Origin: Acetobacteraceae bacterium
GTDB taxonomy: Bacteria > Pseudomonadota > Alphaproteobacteria > Acetobacterales > Acetobacteraceae
Reading direction: 5' to 3'
Length of the DNA stretch: 7,319 bases
Assembly (NCBI GenBank): GCA_947462945.1
Contig: CANHTE010000057.1
Location: 1-7,319, forward strand
Made by a program: the position numbers and the translations under genes. This document shows, in pieces, positions 5,002 through 7,319 of the stretch (position 1 is its first letter; every line of letters starts with the position of its first letter). The notes below the pieces were generated by a model. The model had not been told where the DNA came from. It ran no database searches and saw only the letters and a list, made by a program, of their open reading frames with translations.

Positions 5002-5742
5002 TCACATTCCCAAAAACAGGCGCGCGGCGAGCGCCTCGGGCAGTTCGGCCGCGCGGATTTTGCGGGCTGCGGCCTCGATATCATAGGGCACGCGCAGCCA
5101 GCCGCATTCGGCCTTGTCGGTATCCAGCAGCCCGTAGCAGGCGGCCGGATTCCCATCGCGCGGCTGGCCGACGGCGCCGATCACGGCCAGCCAGCGGCGC
5201 GGTTGCAGCAAGGGCAGCATGAGATCGGGCAGGGGGGTGTGATGCAGCAGCTTATCGGTTGCGGTCAGCCCGAACAGCGCGGGCACATGTGTGTGGCCGC
5301 AAAAGGTGAGGCGCGCCGTGGTACCGGCCAGGCTGCGCCGCGCATCAGCCGCTTGCGTCACATAGTTCCAGGCGGGCGGGTTTGCGCCATCGGCATGGGT
5401 GTAGAGACGGTCCTCCTCCTCATGCGTGAAGGGCAGTTCAGCCAGGAAGGCCTTCGTCTCGGGATCGAGCCGCGCCTGGGTCCAGCGCATGGCTTCGGCA
5501 GCCAGGCCACTGAAGCCGATGGGGCCACGCAGCGCTGCCTCATCGTGATTGCCACGCAGGACGATGGCGCCTTGCCCCATCAAATCGCGCACGCGCGCCA
5601 CCACCGCCACGGGGTCCGCGCCATAGCCGACAAGGTCACCCAGGAAAACCAGCCGCTCGGCGCCCTGCGCCGCCGCATGGACCAGGCAGGCGTCCAGCGC
5701 CTCCAGATTGGCATGAAGATCAGCCAGCAGTGCGATGCGCAT
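5002..5742 (-). CDS. Metallophosphoesterase family protein
   Basis: A 246-residue calcineurin-like phosphoesterase (Metallophos_2 type) related to the YfcE and ApaH/PP2A-like groups. All dinuclear-metal motifs are present in order: Asp8-x-His10 (LLADLHANLEAL), Gly35-Asp36 in FLGDLVGYGADP, Gly64-Asn65-His66-Asp67, His116 in YTHAD, and Gly149-His150-x-His152 in FCGHTHVPALF. The conserved AVIGAVGQPRDGNP (187-200) completes the fold. Substrates of the family range from phosphodiesters and diadenosine tetraphosphate to phosphoproteins and cannot be told from sequence. The start at 5742 has GAGGGG 6 nt upstream; a longer frame reading back to 5898 passes through the repeats and lacks support. The stop is followed by one base and then the kinase-Usp ATG, so the two proteins are produced together. 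An opposing role to the kinase is an attractive inference, not shown. Confidence 0.92.
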   Translation of the reverse strand: MRIALLADLHANLEALDACLVHAAAQGAERLVFLGDLVGYGADPVAVVARVRDLMGQGAIVLRGNHDEAALRGPIGFSGLAAEAMRWTQARLDPETKAFLAELPFTHEEEDRLYTHADGANPPAWNYVTQAADARRSLAGTTARLTFCGHTHVPALFGLTATDKLLHHTPLPDLMLPLLQPRRWLAVIGAVGQPRDGNPAACYGLLDTDKAECGWLRVPYDIEAAARKIRAAELPEALAARLFLGM

Positions 5743-5748
5743 CGGGTT

Positions 5749-5754
5749 CCCCTC
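5749..5754 (-). promoter_or_regulatory. Ribosome binding site of the metallophosphoesterase
   Basis: GAGGGG on the minus strand with a 6-nt spacer to the ATG at 5742. It supports this start over the longer open frame to 5898, which would add about 50 low-complexity residues ahead of the first strand of the phosphoesterase fold. Confidence 0.65.
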
Positions 5755-5761
5755 GCGGCGC

Positions 5762-5790
5762 AGGCTAGGCGTGCCATCGGGCCACGACAA
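5762..5790 (-). promoter_or_regulatory. Possible promoter for the phosphoesterase/kinase-Usp pair
   Basis: On the minus strand TTGTCG (5785-5790, four of six matches to -35) is followed after exactly 17 bases by TAGCCT (5762-5767, three of six matches to -10). Transcription would begin about 13 nt before the start codon, leaving the GAGGGG ribosome site at the very 5' end. The position is sensible because the gap follows a repeat and precedes a coupled gene pair, but both boxes are weak. Confidence 0.28.
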
Positions 5791-5791
5791 T

Positions 5792-5837
5792 GATGTGGCG
5801 CAAGGGCGCCCGGAGGATGTGGCGCAAGGGCGCCCGG
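5792..5837. repeat. 24-bp-period tandem repeat with hairpins in the gap before the phosphoesterase gene
   Basis: Two identical 22-bp copies (5792-5813 and 5816-5837), each beginning GATGTGGCGCAAGGGCGC and ending CCGG on the plus strand, are separated by AG, giving a 24-bp period. Each copy contains GGCGC-AAGG-GCGCC (5797-5810 and 5821-5834), a perfect 5-bp stem with a 4-base loop, and the 8-bp palindrome GGGCGCCC. The array starts only two bases beyond the stop codon of the unrecognised minus-strand gene at 5840. In a transcript it would form two identical small hairpins between that gene and the phosphoesterase gene. Confidence 0.88.
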
Positions 5838-5839
5838 GC

Positions 5840-7045
5840 TTAGCCCAGCCGCGCCGCCGCGGTCGGGCTGGACAGGATTTGCAGCAGGCGCAGCGCATCC
5901 GTCCTGGTGAAGCCCGGGCCTTCCTGCGGCAGCCGGCCCGCCAGGAGTGTCAACAGGGCGATGCTGGGTTCCAGCAGCCGCTCGGCCGCGATGGAGGAGT
6001 GTAGCCGCCTCCCGGCATCGGCCAGGCCTCGCAGCGCGGCTGCCGATATCTCCAGCGCCTCCACCGAAGCATCGCGTGGGGCAGGATCGGCCAGCAACGC
6101 CTCCAGGGGCGCCGCCAGGCGCAGGGGCAGTTCCGTCCTGATCAGCTCCGCGCAACGCTCTGCGGCGGAACTGCGGAGCGCCCGGAGCAACTGGGCGCGG
6201 TGCGGCTGGTCCCGTGTGACGGAATGGTCCAGGTCATCCAGCAGGCTGGCGAAGCTGGCGGCCCGGGCGGCGATGCTGCCAAGTTGGGTGCCATCCAGGC
6301 CTGGGTCCACGGCCCGCAGATAATCGTCCAGGGCGCGTTCGGCGGCGGGTGCCAAGGCAGCGCTCATCGCGGTGACCAGCGCCACCAGCCGCGCCGGCTT
6401 GGCGGAATGGGGCAGCAGCACCCGCAGGCAGAGGCCGGTCACCTGGGACCCCTGGGTTGCGATCTGGCGGAAGGCCGGGCGCGCGAGCGTCTCGGGCGGG
6501 CCATCGGCACCGGCGAGGCGCAGCCGCATCAGGGCCGGCGCATGTTGCCACGGCGTGGCACAAAGCTCAGCCAACTCCGGAAAGACATGGGGTGGCAGCT
6601 CGGTTTCGCCCCAGCCCGGGGGCAATTTCCGCGGCAGCGCGGCGGCGGCCGGCCAGAGGGAGGCGCCGACTTCACGCAACAGCGCGGCATTCCAGTGGTT
6701 TTCCTGGTCGAGCCGCGCTTGCCACTGTGCCCATGATGCGGGTTCAGCCTGCCGCAGGGCTTCGGCCAGCGGCGACAGGGCGCTGCGCGGCAGCAGACCG
6801 AGGCCAGGTTTCCATTCCCCTGGATTGACAATCAGGGGATCGAGCGGCAAAAAAAGCAGCCGGATGAGGGTCATGCGCCGAGGCGGCCGCAGCTCCCGCA
6901 GGCGTGGCCTGGCCCCATCCAGCAGGGTATTGGCCAAACTCCTCTGCGGCAGGGAATCGAGCACGGGAACCAGCCGGGACAATTGCCGGTCACTGGCTTT
7001 GCTGATCTCCTGGCGCAATTCGCGCAGTTCCTGAATCTGGCTCAT
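5840..7045 (-). CDS. Unrecognised 401-residue helical protein
   Basis: A complete 401-residue protein that I cannot assign to a family. It is rich in Leu, Ala and Arg and appears almost wholly alpha-helical, with no signal peptide, no clear transmembrane segment, no nucleotide-binding loop and no cysteine-pair motif. The N-terminus (ELRELRQEISKASDRQLSRL) is amphipathic and could be a coiled coil. The central part is tryptophan-bearing (WKPG, WAQWQARL, ENHWNAALL, PPGWGE), and the C-terminal 150 residues are helical segments separated by short turns, loosely suggestive of a helical-repeat scaffold. The start at 7045 forms an ATGA overlap with the upstream partial gene, implying coupling; the frame continues upstream to 7249 only as a shadow of that gene. 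The TAA stop is followed directly by a hairpin-forming tandem repeat. A 97-bp gap separates it from the phosphoesterase gene. Confidence 0.75.
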   Translation of the reverse strand: MSQIQELRELRQEISKASDRQLSRLVPVLDSLPQRSLANTLLDGARPRLRELRPPRRMTLIRLLFLPLDPLIVNPGEWKPGLGLLPRSALSPLAEALRQAEPASWAQWQARLDQENHWNAALLREVGASLWPAAAALPRKLPPGWGETELPPHVFPELAELCATPWQHAPALMRLRLAGADGPPETLARPAFRQIATQGSQVTGLCLRVLLPHSAKPARLVALVTAMSAALAPAAERALDDYLRAVDPGLDGTQLGSIAARAASFASLLDDLDHSVTRDQPHRAQLLRALRSSAAERCAELIRTELPLRLAAPLEALLADPAPRDASVEALEISAAALRGLADAGRRLHSSIAAERLLEPSIALLTLLAGRLPQEGPGFTRTDALRLLQILSSPTAAARLG

Positions 7046-7319
7046 TTGGGGGCCAGCCATTCGGCAACCACGGATTCCGCACGTTGGGCCGTGATGAAGC
7101 ATGCCTCTGGCGGCGCGGCAGGGAATTGGGGCATGCTGTTCAGGCCGCTGCATCCCGGCCAGGCGCGCATTTCCTCGGCCGTGGGCGGGGCAAGTGCGAG
7201 GCAGCGGCGCAGCGTGCGGCCGCGTTCCTCCGGGGCGGCCATGGCCCATAGGCCGGCGAGCAAATCCCAGCCATCCATCACCAATTCCGCGCGTGCCGCC
7301 TGATCAAGCCAGACGGGCC
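7042..7319 (-). CDS. C-terminal part of an unrecognised protein (partial)
   Basis: An open frame of 91 codons plus stop that enters from the right edge without a stop, so only the C-terminus is visible. It includes DGWDLLAGLWAMA, EERGRTLRRCLALAPPTAEE and a last segment ending ESVVAEWLAPK. A TTG/GTG/ATG cluster at 7276-7284 could act as a start, but no Shine-Dalgarno precedes it and the frame continues to the edge, so a longer gene is more likely. No family is recognised; the segment looks helical and soluble, with two cysteines in the visible part (RRCLAL and PGCSG). Its stop overlaps the start of the 401-residue gene as ATGA, so the two are probably translated from one message and may act together. 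Confidence 0.6.
   Translation of the reverse strand, partial: PVWLDQAARAELVMDGWDLLAGLWAMAAPEERGRTLRRCLALAPPTAEEMRAWPGCSGLNSMPQFPAAPPEACFITAQRAESVVAEWLAPK

Noticed and set aside
5001..5156. Upstream extension of the kinase-Usp gene to 5156
   Set aside because: The extra 52 residues overlap the phosphoesterase gene out of frame and look random; the ATG at 5000, one base after the phosphoesterase stop, gives the normal kinase N-terminus.
4972..5793. Plus-strand open frame of 273 codons antisense to the phosphoesterase gene
   Set aside because: The minus strand encodes all five metallophosphoesterase motifs in order, while the plus-strand translation has none.

Overview
The window is GC-rich DNA, almost fully coding, with codon use typical of a high-GC alphaproteobacterium. 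The gene content and protein style suggest the Rhodospirillales/Acetobacteraceae (Roseomonas-like) range. That placement is an impression from the proteins, not a computed result. No rRNA, tRNA, insertion sequence, integrase or CRISPR array was found. All confident genes except one lie on the minus strand.

Layout from the left: (1) 1-802, minus: the N-terminal 5' nuclease part of DNA polymerase I (polA, cut by the left edge), preceded by and overlapping a small CHCC zinc-finger protein. (2) 803-884: a short divergent promoter region with a 9-bp perfect inverted repeat. (3) 885-1946, plus: a lipoprotein alpha/beta hydrolase of the monoacylglycerol-lipase type. (4) 1947-2056: a convergent gap with a stem-loop. 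(5) 2057-3498, minus: a tight group of four small genes reading glycine-zipper lipoprotein, Dps ferritin, DUF883 (YqjD/ElaB-like) and a two-helix YqjE/holin-like membrane protein. (6) 3499-3614: a gap with 24-bp tandem repeats that run into the end of the next gene. (7) 3615-5742, minus: a metallophosphoesterase followed one base later by a Ser/Thr protein kinase fused to a universal stress protein domain. (8) 5743-5839: a gap with a second, different 24-bp-period tandem repeat that forms small hairpins. (9) 5840-7319, minus: two unrecognised genes joined by an ATGA overlap, the upstream one cut by the right edge.

The theme of 2057-5742 is stress and stationary-phase physiology: DNA/iron protection (Dps), a membrane-anchored ribosome-associated-type protein (DUF883), envelope components, and a kinase-Usp signalling protein with a coupled phosphoesterase. 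The most interesting points are the kinase-Usp/phosphoesterase pair with its atypical residues, the two 24-bp-period repeats bracketing that pair (one carrying the kinase gene's stop codon), and the unrecognised helical protein upstream.
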